Notes: generated by a model from the sequence alone, not told the origin. A stretch of 62,528 bases of DNA from an uncultured Pelagibacteraceae bacterium (GCA_902627645.1 CACOJX010000005.1:1-62528); one strand, 5' to 3'; shown: positions 34,004 through 44,014, counted from the first letter of the stretch. Made by a program: numbers and translations.

Positions 34004-34263
34004 TTATCTAATAATTTTTTTTTTGCTTTTTCAAATTCTTCTTGAGTTAAAACGCCTTCTTTTAAAAGTTGGTTCAATTTTTGAATTTCATCGCTCAATT
34101 TATCCTCATTACTTAATGATTCGTCTATTTGTGTGTTTTCTATATCTCCATTAGCTTTATTTTCATTTTTTGCCTTAAAACCTTTTCCGATAGCTTTTGC
34201 TCCTAAATATAAAACAAATCCAAAAATTGGAATTACTAAACTAAAAAAAATAATCTTTTCCAC
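34000..34263 (-). CDS. SHOCT-domain small membrane protein
   Basis: An 87-aa protein with one N-terminal membrane helix (IIFFSLVIPIFGFVLYLGA), a polar linker, and a C-terminal SHOCT motif (IQKLNQLLKEGVLTQEEFEKAKKKLL). SHOCT domains usually mediate oligomerisation or binding; no specific role can be given. It lies 3 nt after the 67-aa membrane protein and converges with the hydrolase gene. Confidence 0.75.
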   Translation of the reverse strand: MEKIIFFSLVIPIFGFVLYLGAKAIGKGFKAKNENKANGDIENTQIDESLSNEDKLSDEIQKLNQLLKEGVLTQEEFEKAKKKLLDN

Positions 34264-34266
34264 TAA

Positions 34267-34470
34267 TTAATCCTCATCTTCCTCTCTCCAGTTTTTTTCG
34301 TACATTAACCATGCAGCTAATATTACTGAGAATGTTCCAACAATCATACCATAATCAAATCCTGTTTGTTGATCATAAAGATACCAGCCAAGTTGTGTTG
34401 CCCCAATTGGTGGAATTGTAAGTATAGCCATCAATATAGCTATTCTATAAGGATACTTAGGTTTTTTCAT
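34267..34470 (-). CDS. Small two-helix membrane protein, 67 aa
   Basis: A short protein with two hydrophobic segments (IAILMAILTIPPIGATQLGWYLY and GMIVGTFSVILAAWLMY) and an acidic tail (REEDED). It resembles small membrane proteins often left as hypothetical. It starts 37 nt after folD and precedes the SHOCT gene, so the order folD, this gene, SHOCT could be one transcript. Confidence 0.55.
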   Translation of the reverse strand: MKKPKYPYRIAILMAILTIPPIGATQLGWYLYDQQTGFDYGMIVGTFSVILAAWLMYEKNWREEDED

Positions 34471-34507
34471 AACTTAATGTATCAAAAATTGTATTATGAT
34501 TTAAATG

Positions 34508-35353
34508 TTATATTTGCGATCTTTTGAAACACTCTATTGTGTTTTTAAGCAAACACGCAATAGTCATTGGGCCAACGCCGCCAGGAACAGGAGTCAAGGC
34601 TTTTGCAATTTTTGAAACCTCTTCAAATGCAACATCTCCAACAATGCCTTTATCTGTTTTGTTAATCCCTACATCAATTACTATCGTGTCTTTTTTAACC
34701 CAATCCCCTTTAACTAATTCAGGAATACCGACTGCAGCAACTATAATGTCTGCCTCTAAACATTCAGCTTTTAAATCTTTTGTTTTAGAATGAGTAATTG
34801 TTACAGTACAATTTTCCTTTAAAAGAAGCTGTGTCATTGGTTTACCATTTAAATTTGAACGCCCAACTACAACTGCTTTTTTTCCATTTAAGTTAGGTTC
34901 AATTTTTTTAATTAGCAAATAACATCCCAAAGGTGTGCAAGGAATTGAACTTTCATAACCTGAAGATAGATTTCCAACATTCATGGGATGAAATCCATCA
35001 ACATCTTTAGAGGGATCTATTGCTTCAATAACTTTTTGTTTATCAATATGTTTTGGAAGAGGTAATTGAACTAAAATACCTGAAACTGTTTTATCATTAT
35101 TTAATTCATCTATTTTGTCTAAAATAATTTTTTCCTCTACTGAGTCTGGATATTTTATAACATCAGATTTAAGTCCAACTTCATTAGCAGATTTTTCTTT
35201 GTTTCTTACATAGATTTGACTAGGTGTCAGATCACCAATCAAAATCACTGTTAAACCTGGAACTTTGTTGTATTTTTTTTTTAATTCAAAAACTTCTTTT
35301 TTTAACTCTTCTCTTAATAATGCAGCTTCTTTTTTTCCGTCAATTAAAATCAT
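34508..35353 (-). CDS. folD: Methylenetetrahydrofolate dehydrogenase/cyclohydrolase FolD
   Basis: Bifunctional enzyme interconverting 5,10-methylene- and 10-formyl-tetrahydrofolate with NADP. The 281 residues contain SQIYVRNKEK (45-54) with Tyr48 and catalytic Lys54, GILVQLPLPKH, DVDGFHPMNVG, the NADP motif VVVGRSNLNGKPM and the end motif TPVPGGVGPMTIACLL. It follows yggT by 6 nt. Confidence 0.96.
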   Translation of the reverse strand: MILIDGKKEAALLREELKKEVFELKKKYNKVPGLTVILIGDLTPSQIYVRNKEKSANEVGLKSDVIKYPDSVEEKIILDKIDELNNDKTVSGILVQLPLPKHIDKQKVIEAIDPSKDVDGFHPMNVGNLSSGYESSIPCTPLGCYLLIKKIEPNLNGKKAVVVGRSNLNGKPMTQLLLKENCTVTITHSKTKDLKAECLEADIIVAAVGIPELVKGDWVKKDTIVIDVGINKTDKGIVGDVAFEEVSKIAKALTPVPGGVGPMTIACLLKNTIECFKRSQI

Positions 35354-35359
35354 ATGTTT

Positions 35360-35650
35360 TTAGAATATCATTGGTGCAACGTAAAGCTTCATACACATTT
35401 CTACAAACCAAATCAATAGCAGCAAGATTATTGGAGATATATCCAAAGATCCTAAATTTGGCAAAAAACGTCTTATTCTATTTAAAAAAGGGTCAGTTAA
35501 TCGATAGGTAAGCTCTAAAATAGAATAAACAAATCTATTTTGAGTATTTAAAACATTAAATGCTATCAACCAACTTATTAAAACATTAGCTATTACTACA
35601 TATGAATAAAGTTTTAAAATTTGTAAAACTAAATAAAAAATAGCTATCAT
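35360..35650 (-). CDS. YggT-family membrane protein
   Basis: A 96-aa two-helix-hairpin membrane protein with the YggT pattern: YSYVVIANVLISWLIAFN, then LTYRLTDPFLNRIRRFLPNLGSLDISPIILLLLI. Members are linked to osmotic stress resistance, division and cofactor-site proximity; the role is uncertain. It overlaps the mscS-like gene by 4 nt (ATGA). Confidence 0.88.
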   Translation of the reverse strand: MIAIFYLVLQILKLYSYVVIANVLISWLIAFNVLNTQNRFVYSILELTYRLTDPFLNRIRRFLPNLGSLDISPIILLLLIWFVEMCMKLYVAPMIF

Positions 35651-36738
35651 TTTTTTTCGATATATATAGATGAGCTTGGGAAAGCAAATGAAGCTTTATT
35701 ATTTTCAACGATTTGTTTAATTTCAATTGCTAATTTTTCTTTTACCGCCAACCACTCATTCCAACTATTTGTCTTTGTAAAACAACGCACGTACATGTCT
35801 ATTGAACTATCAGAAAATTTATCTACTCTTACAGCAACACCTACACTGGTATTAAAATCATCACTTTTGTTTATATGGTCCTCAATTTGATTTCTAATTG
35901 TTTTTAATTGATCAACTGTGGTGTCATACTGAAGAGTTATAATCCAACTTATTAACCAATTTGAAGTTTCACTAACATTGATAACTGCATTTTCTGCAAA
36001 TTGAAAATTTGGAATAATAGCCAATGATTTATCAAATTTTCTAATTGTTGTAGATCTAAATCCAATTTTCTCAACAATCCCCTCTATTATTCCGTCAACT
36101 AAAATCCAATCACCAATTCTAAATCTTTTTTCTACAAGAACTAAAATTCCTGAAATTAAATTTTTAAATAGATCTTGAGCTCCTAATGCAACGGCTACAC
36201 CAAATAAACCTAACCCTGCAATAATTGGTCCAATTTTAATTCCCCATAATTCTAGAACTGCCGCTAAACCTAAAATAAAAATAAGAATTTTTAATGATTT
36301 GATAATCCAGCCAATTAATTCTCTTGTCAAAAGTTTATCAAGACCGCTTAAAATATAGGATACCGGTTCAATGACTTGATGAATTATCCAAAATATTAAA
36401 ATTGTAATTAAAGTTCTATTTATAGTATCGACTACTTCTCTACCTTCTAATGAAAATGTCATATAATAACTCGCAATAAAAAAACCTAGAACTATTGGTA
36501 AAAATCTTGCTGGTCCAATCAAAGCGTTTACAAATGTATCATCCAATTTATTTGTAGTTCTTTTTGAAATAATTTCTAATTTCTTTATTATGAGTTTACT
36601 TATTAAACCTCTAAAAATTAAAAAAACTAAAAAAATTCCTATTCCAATTAATATTTGGAAAATATCTACACCAAGAATTCCTCTATTCCATACAGATAGA
36701 AATATTTCTGAAAAATTATTTATTAATTCCATGATCAA
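35647..36738 (-). CDS. MscS-family mechanosensitive channel
   Basis: Small-conductance mechanosensitive channel, 363 residues. Five or so membrane segments end in the pore helix GLFGVAVALGAQDLFKNLISG, followed by the beta domain (EKRFRIGDWILVDGIIEGIVEKIGFRSTTIRKFD) and a C-terminal alpha/beta part. It protects against hypo-osmotic shock. It lies between hemD and yggT, overlapping each by about 4 nt. Confidence 0.93.
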   Translation of the reverse strand: MIMELINNFSEIFLSVWNRGILGVDIFQILIGIGIFLVFLIFRGLISKLIIKKLEIISKRTTNKLDDTFVNALIGPARFLPIVLGFFIASYYMTFSLEGREVVDTINRTLITILIFWIIHQVIEPVSYILSGLDKLLTRELIGWIIKSLKILIFILGLAAVLELWGIKIGPIIAGLGLFGVAVALGAQDLFKNLISGILVLVEKRFRIGDWILVDGIIEGIVEKIGFRSTTIRKFDKSLAIIPNFQFAENAVINVSETSNWLISWIITLQYDTTVDQLKTIRNQIEDHINKSDDFNTSVGVAVRVDKFSDSSIDMYVRCFTKTNSWNEWLAVKEKLAIEIKQIVENNKASFAFPSSSIYIEKK

Positions 36739-37433
36739 ATTTTATATAACAAAAACTCCTCTTCTCCAGGGTTAAAAAGAAATATTTTTTTCCATTTAAT
36801 TTCATTTAATATAGACGATGTTTTTTCACCTATACACATTAAATTTGTATTCATCCATGCATTTTCTATTTGATGCACCTTTATAAAATTTAAAAAACTA
36901 GAGGCGCTGTTTTGAGAGTAAACATATACCAGATCTGGCATATTCACTTTTAATTCTCTTACAAAATTTTCATCAAATTTTTGATTATGACTAACTCGAT
37001 AATTAATAATTCTTTTAATATTATAACCTTCATTCAATAGTTGCTGATCAAGATCGGCTGCTATCATTTCTCCGCTAACATAAAGGATTGGTTTATTTTT
37101 CAAATCATAGTTCTGTAATATTATTTCTTTTAAATTTGAAACATTTCCTTCAGCAGAAATTGTATTTTGGAGACCTGCACTTCTAGCCTTTTTTTCAGTC
37201 ATATCTCCAACACAAAAACACATTATGTTTTTATTTAGTTTATTTAAATTTAAAAACTTTACTGCGTTAGCACTTGTAAAAATAATTGCACCGTAGTCAA
37301 AAAAGTTAACCTCTTCATGATTAATTTTTTCAATGATCAATAACGGAAGATGAGAAACTCTGTGACCAAGCGATTGAAATTTGATTATCATTTCTGAACA
37401 ATCTTCTAAAGGTCTTGTCAATAAAATATGCAT
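36735..37433 (-). CDS. hemD: Uroporphyrinogen-III synthase
   Basis: Cyclises hydroxymethylbilane to uroporphyrinogen III in haem synthesis. HemD proteins are poorly conserved; this 232-aa product is recognised from LLTRPLEDCSEM at the start, DYGAIIFTSANAVKFL, CVGDMTEKKARSAGL and VYVYSQNSASSFLNF, plus its place directly after hemC (1-nt gap). It overlaps mscS by 4 nt. Confidence 0.9.
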   Translation of the reverse strand: MHILLTRPLEDCSEMIIKFQSLGHRVSHLPLLIIEKINHEEVNFFDYGAIIFTSANAVKFLNLNKLNKNIMCFCVGDMTEKKARSAGLQNTISAEGNVSNLKEIILQNYDLKNKPILYVSGEMIAADLDQQLLNEGYNIKRIINYRVSHNQKFDENFVRELKVNMPDLVYVYSQNSASSFLNFIKVHQIENAWMNTNLMCIGEKTSSILNEIKWKKIFLFNPGEEEFLLYKI

Positions 37434-37434
37434 A

Positions 37435-38352
37435 TTATCTTTTATAACTATTATTTGATATAGCTTTTAAAGTTTCACCTACTTTTTTTCCTAGTTCGTG
37501 AGCATCTTCAATTTTTGAAGAACTTTTTTCATAAAATCTTTGACTTCCATCAAGAGAAAATAATTCTGCCTCTAAATCAATTTTAGCACCATTAATAGAA
37601 GCATGAGCGCCAACGGCAGTCTCACAATCACCCTCTAAAACTTTAAGAACATTTCTTTCCGCACAAGCTCTATAGAAAGTTTCAATATGATTTATCTTTT
37701 TTAATAATGAAATAACATCTTTGTCCTCTTTACGACACTGAAGAGCAATGATTCCTTGTCCAGCACTCGGAATTAATTCCTTTACTGAAAATATTTCTGA
37801 GATTTCTTTATCAATTTCTAAAGATTTCATTCCAGCATATGATAAAACTATTGCATCATACAATCCATCATGAAGTTTTTTAATTCTTGTATCAATGTTG
37901 CCTCTGATTATTTTATATTTTAGATCCGATCTGATATTCTTGATTTGAAATTCTCTTCTAAAAGACGAAGTCCCTACTATTGAATTAGATTTTAGATCTT
38001 TAAGTTTTATTTTTTGTTTGGTTACTAAAATTTCTCTTGGATCATTTCTCATCAAAAAAGAATCTGTTACCAAACCTTTAGTTTCAATAGCAGGCATATC
38101 TTTAAGAGCATGTACTGCAATATCAATTTTTTTATTCAAAAGTTCTTTTTCTATATTTGAAGAAAATAAACCTTTTCCTCCAATTTCTGATAACCTCACA
38201 TCCTGGATTTGATCACCCTCAGTTTTTATAGGTTTAATAAAAATATTTTCACTACTAAGATTTGAATTTTTAATAATATTTTCTTTAGCATTATTTGCGT
38301 ATATTAATGCCAACTTACTTCCTCTAGTCCCAATAATTATTTTTTTTTCCAT
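37435..38352 (-). CDS. hemC: Hydroxymethylbilane synthase (porphobilinogen deaminase)
   Basis: Polymerises four porphobilinogens into hydroxymethylbilane. The 305 residues begin IIGTRGSKLALIYA and contain GGKGLFSSNIEKELL, DIAVHALKDMP, GTSSFRRE, RGNIDTRIKKL and Cys243 in GDCETAVGAHA, the attachment site of the dipyrromethane cofactor. It is divergent from tsaD across 55 nt, and hemD follows immediately. Confidence 0.96.
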   Translation of the reverse strand: MEKKIIIGTRGSKLALIYANNAKENIIKNSNLSSENIFIKPIKTEGDQIQDVRLSEIGGKGLFSSNIEKELLNKKIDIAVHALKDMPAIETKGLVTDSFLMRNDPREILVTKQKIKLKDLKSNSIVGTSSFRREFQIKNIRSDLKYKIIRGNIDTRIKKLHDGLYDAIVLSYAGMKSLEIDKEISEIFSVKELIPSAGQGIIALQCRKEDKDVISLLKKINHIETFYRACAERNVLKVLEGDCETAVGAHASINGAKIDLEAELFSLDGSQRFYEKSSSKIEDAHELGKKVGETLKAISNNSYKR

Positions 38353-38407
38353 AAATTATTTATTTCTTACTTGTAAAGAGATTGTACAATTAATAAAAAC
38401 TATTTGT

Positions 38408-39481
38408 ATGAGTAAAAAACCCTTAATTCTTGGAATAGAATCAAGCTGTGATGAGACGGCAGCCTCGTTGATAACTGAAAATGACCAAGGAAATCCTATT
38501 GTTTTATCAAATATTATTTCAAGTCAAATTGACGTGCACAAAAAATTTGGTGGAGTGGTGCCCGAGTTAGCAGCACGTGCTCATATCGAAAAGATAGATT
38601 GGATTGTTAAAAAAGCAATAGAGGATAGTGGGAAAAAAATTGAAGAAATAGATGCGGTAGCATCAACTGCAGGTCCTGGGTTGATAGTTTGTCTATCTGT
38701 CGGTCTAAGTTTTGGAAAAGCTTTTGCAGCATCTTTAAATAAACCTTTTTTAGCAATTAATCATTTAGAAGGTCATGCACTTAGTCCAAAAATTGTAACA
38801 AAGTTAAACTACCCATACTTACTTTTATTGATCTCAGGCGGTCATTCACAATATCTGAGCGTTAAAGAACTGGGTGAATATAAAAGATTAGGTACAACAA
38901 TTGATGATGCTTTGGGTGAAGCATTTGATAAAACTGCTAAACTTCTTGGAATTGAATTTCCAGGTGGGCCCCAAATTGAGAAGTTCGCTGAAAAAGGTGA
39001 TCCTGATAAATATGTTTTGCCTAAACCTATCTTAAATAAAGGTGGTTGTAATTTATCTTTTGCAGGACTTAAAACTGCTGTTTTAAAAATTTCAAAAAAT
39101 ATCAAAAAGGAACAAGATAAATTTGATCTTGCTGCATCATTTCAAAAAACTATCGAGGTAATACTGTGTAAAAAAACAAAAATAGCATTTAATGAGTTTG
39201 AAAAAGAAGTTAATCCTAAAGAAAAAATTTTTGTTGTAGCTGGTGGCGTAGCGGCTAATAAAAGCATTAGATCTAAATTAATTAATTTATGCAAGAAAGA
39301 AAATTACCAAAGTTTATTTCCTCCAAGAGAACTTTGTGGTGATAATGCTGCCATGATTGCGCTAGTTGGATTAGAAAAATATAAATTAAAACAATTTGAT
39401 AACTTAGATTATCCTGCAAAACCAAGATGGCAATTAGATAAAGATGCTGTTTTTTTGAAAGGAGCTGGAGTAAAATTATAG
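38408..39481 (+). CDS. tsaD: tRNA N6-threonylcarbamoyladenosine synthase subunit TsaD
   Basis: Transfers threonylcarbamoyl to A37 of ANN-decoding tRNAs. The 357 residues have the ASKHA fold with LGIESSCDETAAS, the metal ligands His119 and His123 in NHLEGH, LISGGHSQYL, GTTIDDALGEAFDK, GGVAANKSIRSKL and FPPRELCGDNAAMIA. It shares 6 nt with the convergent glycosyltransferase gene. Confidence 0.97.
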   Translation: MSKKPLILGIESSCDETAASLITENDQGNPIVLSNIISSQIDVHKKFGGVVPELAARAHIEKIDWIVKKAIEDSGKKIEEIDAVASTAGPGLIVCLSVGLSFGKAFAASLNKPFLAINHLEGHALSPKIVTKLNYPYLLLLISGGHSQYLSVKELGEYKRLGTTIDDALGEAFDKTAKLLGIEFPGGPQIEKFAEKGDPDKYVLPKPILNKGGCNLSFAGLKTAVLKISKNIKKEQDKFDLAASFQKTIEVILCKKTKIAFNEFEKEVNPKEKIFVVAGGVAANKSIRSKLINLCKKENYQSLFPPRELCGDNAAMIALVGLEKYKLKQFDNLDYPAKPRWQLDKDAVFLKGAGVKL

Positions 39482-41449
39482 TTTAAAATTTTGTGGTTTT
39501 AATCCTTCAATATAATTTTGATAAACTTTTTTGTAACCTTTTTCAATATTACTCGTATAAACTTTGGGCTTAAATACATTGGAACTTTCTTTATTTTTTG
39601 AAATTTTATTTTTAAGTTGAGCTAAAAGTTCTGAATTATTGGAAATTTTTAAAGCTGCTTCCTCATAATTTTTTAAATTTTCTGTAATAAGTTCTGAAAT
39701 ATTCATTGATGATAATAAACTTGTCGCAACACGACTTGCAAAAGACTTTCCTTTTAGTGTTAAAACTGGAACTCCCATTCTTAAACTGTCACTGCAAGTA
39801 GTATGAGCGTTGTAAGGAAAAGTATCTAAAACTAAATCTACTAACTTCAGTCTAGACAAATGTTGCTCTAAAGGAAGGTGTTTTGCAAAAATTAATCTTT
39901 TAGGATCAACATTGTTTTTTGTAGCAAAATTTTTCAAATTTCTCTCTGAAATGTTATTATCACTTAATAACCATAGAACACTATCATTTTTTTTCTTTAA
40001 AATTCTCATCCAAGTTTCAAAAACATCTGGCATAATTTTCTGGTGACTATTAAAGCAAGCGAAGATAAAGTCTTTTTCTGGTAAGTTCATATCTTTTTTA
40101 GTTAAAGTTTTATCATCAATTTTTTTAGTATCTTCATTTGGCTGGTAAGTATCTGGCAAAATAATTAATTTTTCAGAAAAAAATTTTTCATTTTCACTAC
40201 AAAGTAATTTATCATCCAGAACAATATAGTCTAAAAATTTTGAACCACTTGTACCTGGATAACCTAAAAAGTTAATTTGTATTGGTGCACATCTTTGGAC
40301 AAAAACACCAAATCTATTATAGTTTCCAGTGAAACACATAAAATCAATGGCTATGTCCAATCCTATTTCTTTTGAAAGATTTACGACCTCAAGATCATTT
40401 TTCAAAGTTATATCAAAAAATTTATCAAATGAATTTTTTATTCTTTTGGCTAAAAGATCATCATCTTTCACTGCTTGGCCAAAATAAAATCCATATATCT
40501 CAAACTCATCTCGATTATGAAGTTCAAGCATTTTGACCATCAGGTGTCCCATAGCATGAGTTCTAAAATCAGAAGAAAAATAACCTATTTTGATTTTCTT
40601 ATTCGATTTTTTTTCTTTTCTTTTTTCATATTCTATTTCCTTTTTATGTTCTTCTGCCCAAATCTTAGAAATATTAAAATGAATTGATGGTTCATCAAAT
40701 ATTGTTAATGCCGTATAAGGAGATGAAACTTTCATCCCTTTTTCTGTTTTAGATTTAAGATCTGCAATAGTTTCATTCAAACCTGCCCAATTACACATTT
40801 TAGTTTTTGTATGTATTATACTTCCTAATAAAAAAGATTTTGAAGGATCTATTTGATAAGCATTTTCATAACAATCGAGTGCATCTTCAAGTCTATTTTT
40901 GTCAAATAAAAGATCACCTTTTTGAACATATGCTTTCACATCCTCTGGATTTAAATTAATTACTTTTTGCCATTCATCTATTGCTTGATTAAATTTTTCT
41001 ATCTTTTTAAAAATAATTGCTTTTCCCTGATAAGCTGGCGCATAATCATTTTTAAGATATAAAACCTTATCATAATTTTCTAAAGCATTAGGAAAGTCTT
41101 TTAATTTAAATAAAACGTTTGCTTTGTTGTAAATTGCCTCATAATAATCTGGTTTAATTTTAATGGCTTCATCATAGTTTTTTAATGCTTCGTTTAAATC
41201 TTCCTTAAGTAAAAAAGCATTACCTAAATTATTGTAACCAAAATAATAATCTGGTTTAAGCTTGATAGCTTTCTGCCACTCAATGATAGCGTTATCATAT
41301 TTTTTAAGCTGGAATAGAATTACTGCGTAAATATTATATAAGTCGTAGTTTGGATTAACTTTTTTAATTAATAATGAACACTTTTTTTCTGCTTGAACAA
41401 ATTTTTTATTTTTTAAAAGATCTAAAACTGTTGATAACTCTTTGCTCAT
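39476..41449 (-). CDS. TPR protein with O-GlcNAc-transferase-like (GT41/SPINDLY) domain
   Basis: From the ATG at 41449 (MSKELSTVLDLL) it has 657 residues: N-terminal TPR repeats, at least five with the pattern NAIIEWQKAIKLKPDYYFGYNNLG, then a GT41 catalytic region. Landmarks also seen in human OGT: YFSSDFRTHAMGHLM, FACFNSHQKIMPD with the UDP-binding Lys, SVLWLL, NAHTTCSDSLRMGVPVLTL and SFASRVATSLL. It likely glycosylates a protein with a UDP-sugar in the cytoplasm. The frame continues 14 codons upstream, but the later Met leaves room for the divergent EVE gene promoter. Target unknown. Confidence 0.88.
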   Translation of the reverse strand: MSKELSTVLDLLKNKKFVQAEKKCSLLIKKVNPNYDLYNIYAVILFQLKKYDNAIIEWQKAIKLKPDYYFGYNNLGNAFLLKEDLNEALKNYDEAIKIKPDYYEAIYNKANVLFKLKDFPNALENYDKVLYLKNDYAPAYQGKAIIFKKIEKFNQAIDEWQKVINLNPEDVKAYVQKGDLLFDKNRLEDALDCYENAYQIDPSKSFLLGSIIHTKTKMCNWAGLNETIADLKSKTEKGMKVSSPYTALTIFDEPSIHFNISKIWAEEHKKEIEYEKRKEKKSNKKIKIGYFSSDFRTHAMGHLMVKMLELHNRDEFEIYGFYFGQAVKDDDLLAKRIKNSFDKFFDITLKNDLEVVNLSKEIGLDIAIDFMCFTGNYNRFGVFVQRCAPIQINFLGYPGTSGSKFLDYIVLDDKLLCSENEKFFSEKLIILPDTYQPNEDTKKIDDKTLTKKDMNLPEKDFIFACFNSHQKIMPDVFETWMRILKKKNDSVLWLLSDNNISERNLKNFATKNNVDPKRLIFAKHLPLEQHLSRLKLVDLVLDTFPYNAHTTCSDSLRMGVPVLTLKGKSFASRVATSLLSSMNISELITENLKNYEEAALKISNNSELLAQLKNKISKNKESSNVFKPKVYTSNIEKGYKKVYQNYIEGLKPQNFKL

Positions 41450-41494
41450 ATATTTATATAAGATATATAAATCATTATTTAATGAAAACAAAAA

Positions 41495-41914
41495 ATGAGT
41501 AAAAATTATTGGTTAATGAAATCTGAACCAGATGTTTGGTCCATTGATCAACAAATCGAGGCTGGTAAGAAAGGAGCTGCTTGGGATGGAGTAAGAAATT
41601 ACCAGGCTGCCAACAATCTCAAAAATATGAAAAAAGGTGATCTATGTTTTTTTTATCATTCCAACATTGGGAAGGAAATTGTCGGTATAGTTGAAGTTAT
41701 TGAGGAAGCTTACATAGATAAAACTGATAAAAATCGTAAATTTGTTGCTGTAACCGTAAAATTCAAGAAAAAATTAAAAAAACCAGTAACCCTTGATGAA
41801 ATTAAGAAAAATAAGGATTTAAGCCATTTATCACTTATTAAACAAAGTAGATTATCAGTGATGAAAATTGACTCTAAAAGCTGGAAAATTTTGAATAAGA
41901 TGAGTAACATTTAG
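41495..41914 (+). CDS. EVE-domain protein
   Basis: A 139-aa PUA-like EVE domain, a fold that reads modified bases in DNA or RNA. Hallmarks: NYWLMKSEPDVWSIDQQI at the start, GAAWDGVRNYQAANNLKNMKKGDLCFFYHSN and IVGIVEVIEEAY. It resembles YcaO-independent thymocyte-nuclear-protein-like bacterial members. It ends 3 nt before acs; the pairing may be only positional. Confidence 0.9.
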   Translation: MSKNYWLMKSEPDVWSIDQQIEAGKKGAAWDGVRNYQAANNLKNMKKGDLCFFYHSNIGKEIVGIVEVIEEAYIDKTDKNRKFVAVTVKFKKKLKKPVTLDEIKKNKDLSHLSLIKQSRLSVMKIDSKSWKILNKMSNI

Positions 41915-41917
41915 CTT

Positions 41918-44014
41918 ATGCCAAAAAAAAAGAAATCAAAATCTAATAAACGAAAAAAGAATAAATCAAAAAAGAAAAAAAAGACTAAAGTCAAAAAAAG
42001 AAAGAAAATTAAGATAAATAAATCAAGAAAAAAGAAAAAGTCTAAAATTAAAAACGATTCAAATAAAAATCAGAGTGATCAAGAACTAATTATTAAGGCA
42101 AAACCTGAATGGGTTAAAAGTAGCTTAGCAAATAAGTCCCAATATGCAAAAAAATATTCGGAGTCTATAAAAAATAATAATGAATTTTGGAAAAAAGAGG
42201 GAAAGAGAATTAATTGGATTAAGCCTTATAAGAAAATTAAAGATGTTAAGTATAGCAAAACAGATGTTAAGATAAAATGGTTCGAAGACGGAACATTAAA
42301 TGCTTCAGCAAACTGTATTGACCGTCATCTAGAGGATAAAAAAGATAAGACAGCAATTATTTGGGTGGGAGATGACCCAAAAGACACTCAAAAAATATCA
42401 TATAAACAACTTCATCAAAAAGTTTCTAAAGCAGCCAATGGTTTGAAAAAACTAGGCATTCAAAAAGGTGACAGAGTTACAATTTATTTAACCATGATAC
42501 CAGAGCTTGCTGTCTTGATGCTGGCTTGTGCAAGAATTGGGGCAGTTCACTCCATAATATTTGGTGGTTTTTCTGCTGACTCAATTGCTGGCAGGGTAAA
42601 TGATTGTGAGTCAGAATATATTATTACAGCTGACGAAGGGGTAAGAGGAGGAAAAATAATCCCATTAAAAGAAATCACAGATGAAGCATTATTAAATTGT
42701 CCTAATGTAAAAAAATGTATCGTTGTTAAAAGAACTGGAAACCCTATCACTTGGAATAATGATAGAGATGTTTGGTATCACAATCTAATTAAAGATGTTT
42801 CAAATCATTGTGATCCTGAGGAAATGAGTGCAGAAGATCCTCTATTCATACTTTACACATCAGGTTCAACGGGCAAACCAAAAGGTGTTTTACATACTAC
42901 TGGTGGATACATGGTTTATGCCTCAATGACACATCAGTATATTTTTAATTATAAACCTAAAGATATTTATTGGTGTACAGCTGATATAGGCTGGGTCACT
43001 GGACATAGTTATATAATTTATGGTCCATTGGCTAATGGTGCTACAACTATAATGTTTGAGGGTATTCCTACTTATCCAGACAGCTCTAGATGGTGGCAAA
43101 TAATTGATAAGTATAAAGTTAATATTTTTTATACTGCACCAACTGCAATAAGAGCACTGATGAGAGAAGGTGATAAACCAGTTAAAAAGACATCAAGAAA
43201 ATCTTTAAAATTATTGGGCACAGTTGGTGAACCGATAAATCCAGAAGCATGGATGTGGTATTATAATGTAGTAGGAAATTCAAAATGTCCAATAGTTGAC
43301 ACCTGGTGGCAAACTGAAACTGGGGGAATAATGATTGCTCCACAAACAGGTGCTATAAATTTAAAGCCTGGTTCAGCTACTAAACCGTTTTACGGTATTA
43401 AACCTGTTTTAGTCGATAAAGATGGAAATGAAATTAAAGGTGCTGGGGAGGGTAGACTTTGTATATCACAGTCATGGCCAGGCCAAATGCGAACTGTTTA
43501 CGGAGATCATCAAAGATTTATCGATACGTATTTTTCTCAATTCGATGGAAAATATTTTACCGGTGATGGCTGCAGGAGAGATAAAGATGGGTATTATTGG
43601 ATCACAGGAAGAGTTGATGATGTAATAATAGTATCAGGTCATAATTTAGGAACAGCTGAAATTGAGAGTGCCTTCGTCGCCCACCCAAAAGTAGCTGAGG
43701 CTGCAGTGGTTGGCTATCCACATGATATCAAGGGTAACGGTTTATATTGCTATGTAACTTTAAATGCTGGAGAGCAAGAAAATGGAGAGCTTGAACGAGA
43801 TCTAAAACTTTGGGTGAGAAAACAAATTGGTCCTTTAGCTACTCCTGATATTATCCACTTTTCGCCCGGTCTTCCAAAAACACGATCAGGAAAAATAATG
43901 CGAAGAATTTTAAGAAAGATTGCTGCTAATGAACAAGATCAACTCGGTGACACTACTACGCTTGCTGATCCATCTGTTGTAGAAAGCTTAGTTGAAAATA
44001 GAAAAAATATTTAG
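41918..44014 (+). CDS. acs: Acetyl-CoA synthetase with a Lys/Arg-rich N-terminal extension
   Basis: Activates acetate to acetyl-CoA through acetyl-AMP. The 698-aa protein has the complete enzyme: [12 protein letters not shown] (ATP loop), [28 protein letters not shown] and the acetylation-site Lys659 in [10 protein letters not shown]. The homologous Lys is 609 in Salmonella Acs, so about 50 extra residues lie at the N-terminus; residues 1-46 contain 30 Lys or Arg. I find no ATG, GTG or TTG in frame between 41918 and the core, so the tail is probably translated. It follows the EVE gene by 3 nt and overlaps the convergent gene by 4 nt. Confidence 0.93.
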   Translation: MPKKKKSKSNKRKKNKSKKKKKTKVKKRKKIKINKSRKKKKSKIKNDSNKNQSDQELIIKAKPEWVKSSLANKSQYAKKYSESIKNNNEFWKKEGKRINWIKPYKKIKDVKYSKTDVKIKWFEDGTLNASANCIDRHLEDKKDKTAIIWVGDDPKDTQKISYKQLHQKVSKAANGLKKLGIQKGDRVTIYLTMIPELAVLMLACARIGAVHSIIFGGFSADSIAGRVNDCESEYIITADEGVRGGKIIPLKEITDEALLNCPNVKKCIVVKRTGNPITWNNDRDVWYHNLIKDVSNHCDPEEMSAEDPLFILYTSGSTGKPKGVLHTTGGYMVYASMTHQYIFNYKPKDIYWCTADIGWVTGHSYIIYGPLANGATTIMFEGIPTYPDSSRWWQIIDKYKVNIFYTAPTAIRALMREGDKPVKKTSRKSLKLLGTVGEPINPEAWMWYYNVVGNSKCPIVDTWWQTETGGIMIAPQTGAINLKPGSATKPFYGIKPVLVDKDGNEIKGAGEGRLCISQSWPGQMRTVYGDHQRFIDTYFSQFDGKYFTGDGCRRDKDGYYWITGRVDDVIIVSGHNLGTAEIESAFVAHPKVAEAAVVGYPHDIKGNGLYCYVTLNAGEQENGELERDLKLWVRKQIGPLATPDIIHFSPGLPKTRSGKIMRRILRKIAANEQDQLGDTTTLADPSVVESLVENRKNI

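Noticed and set aside
41918-42066. Frameshift or annotation error as the cause of the Lys-rich start of acs
   Set aside because: The frame is continuous with the core, no alternative start codon exists in frame, and the gene begins 3 nt after its neighbour, as usual here; kept as a real extension.
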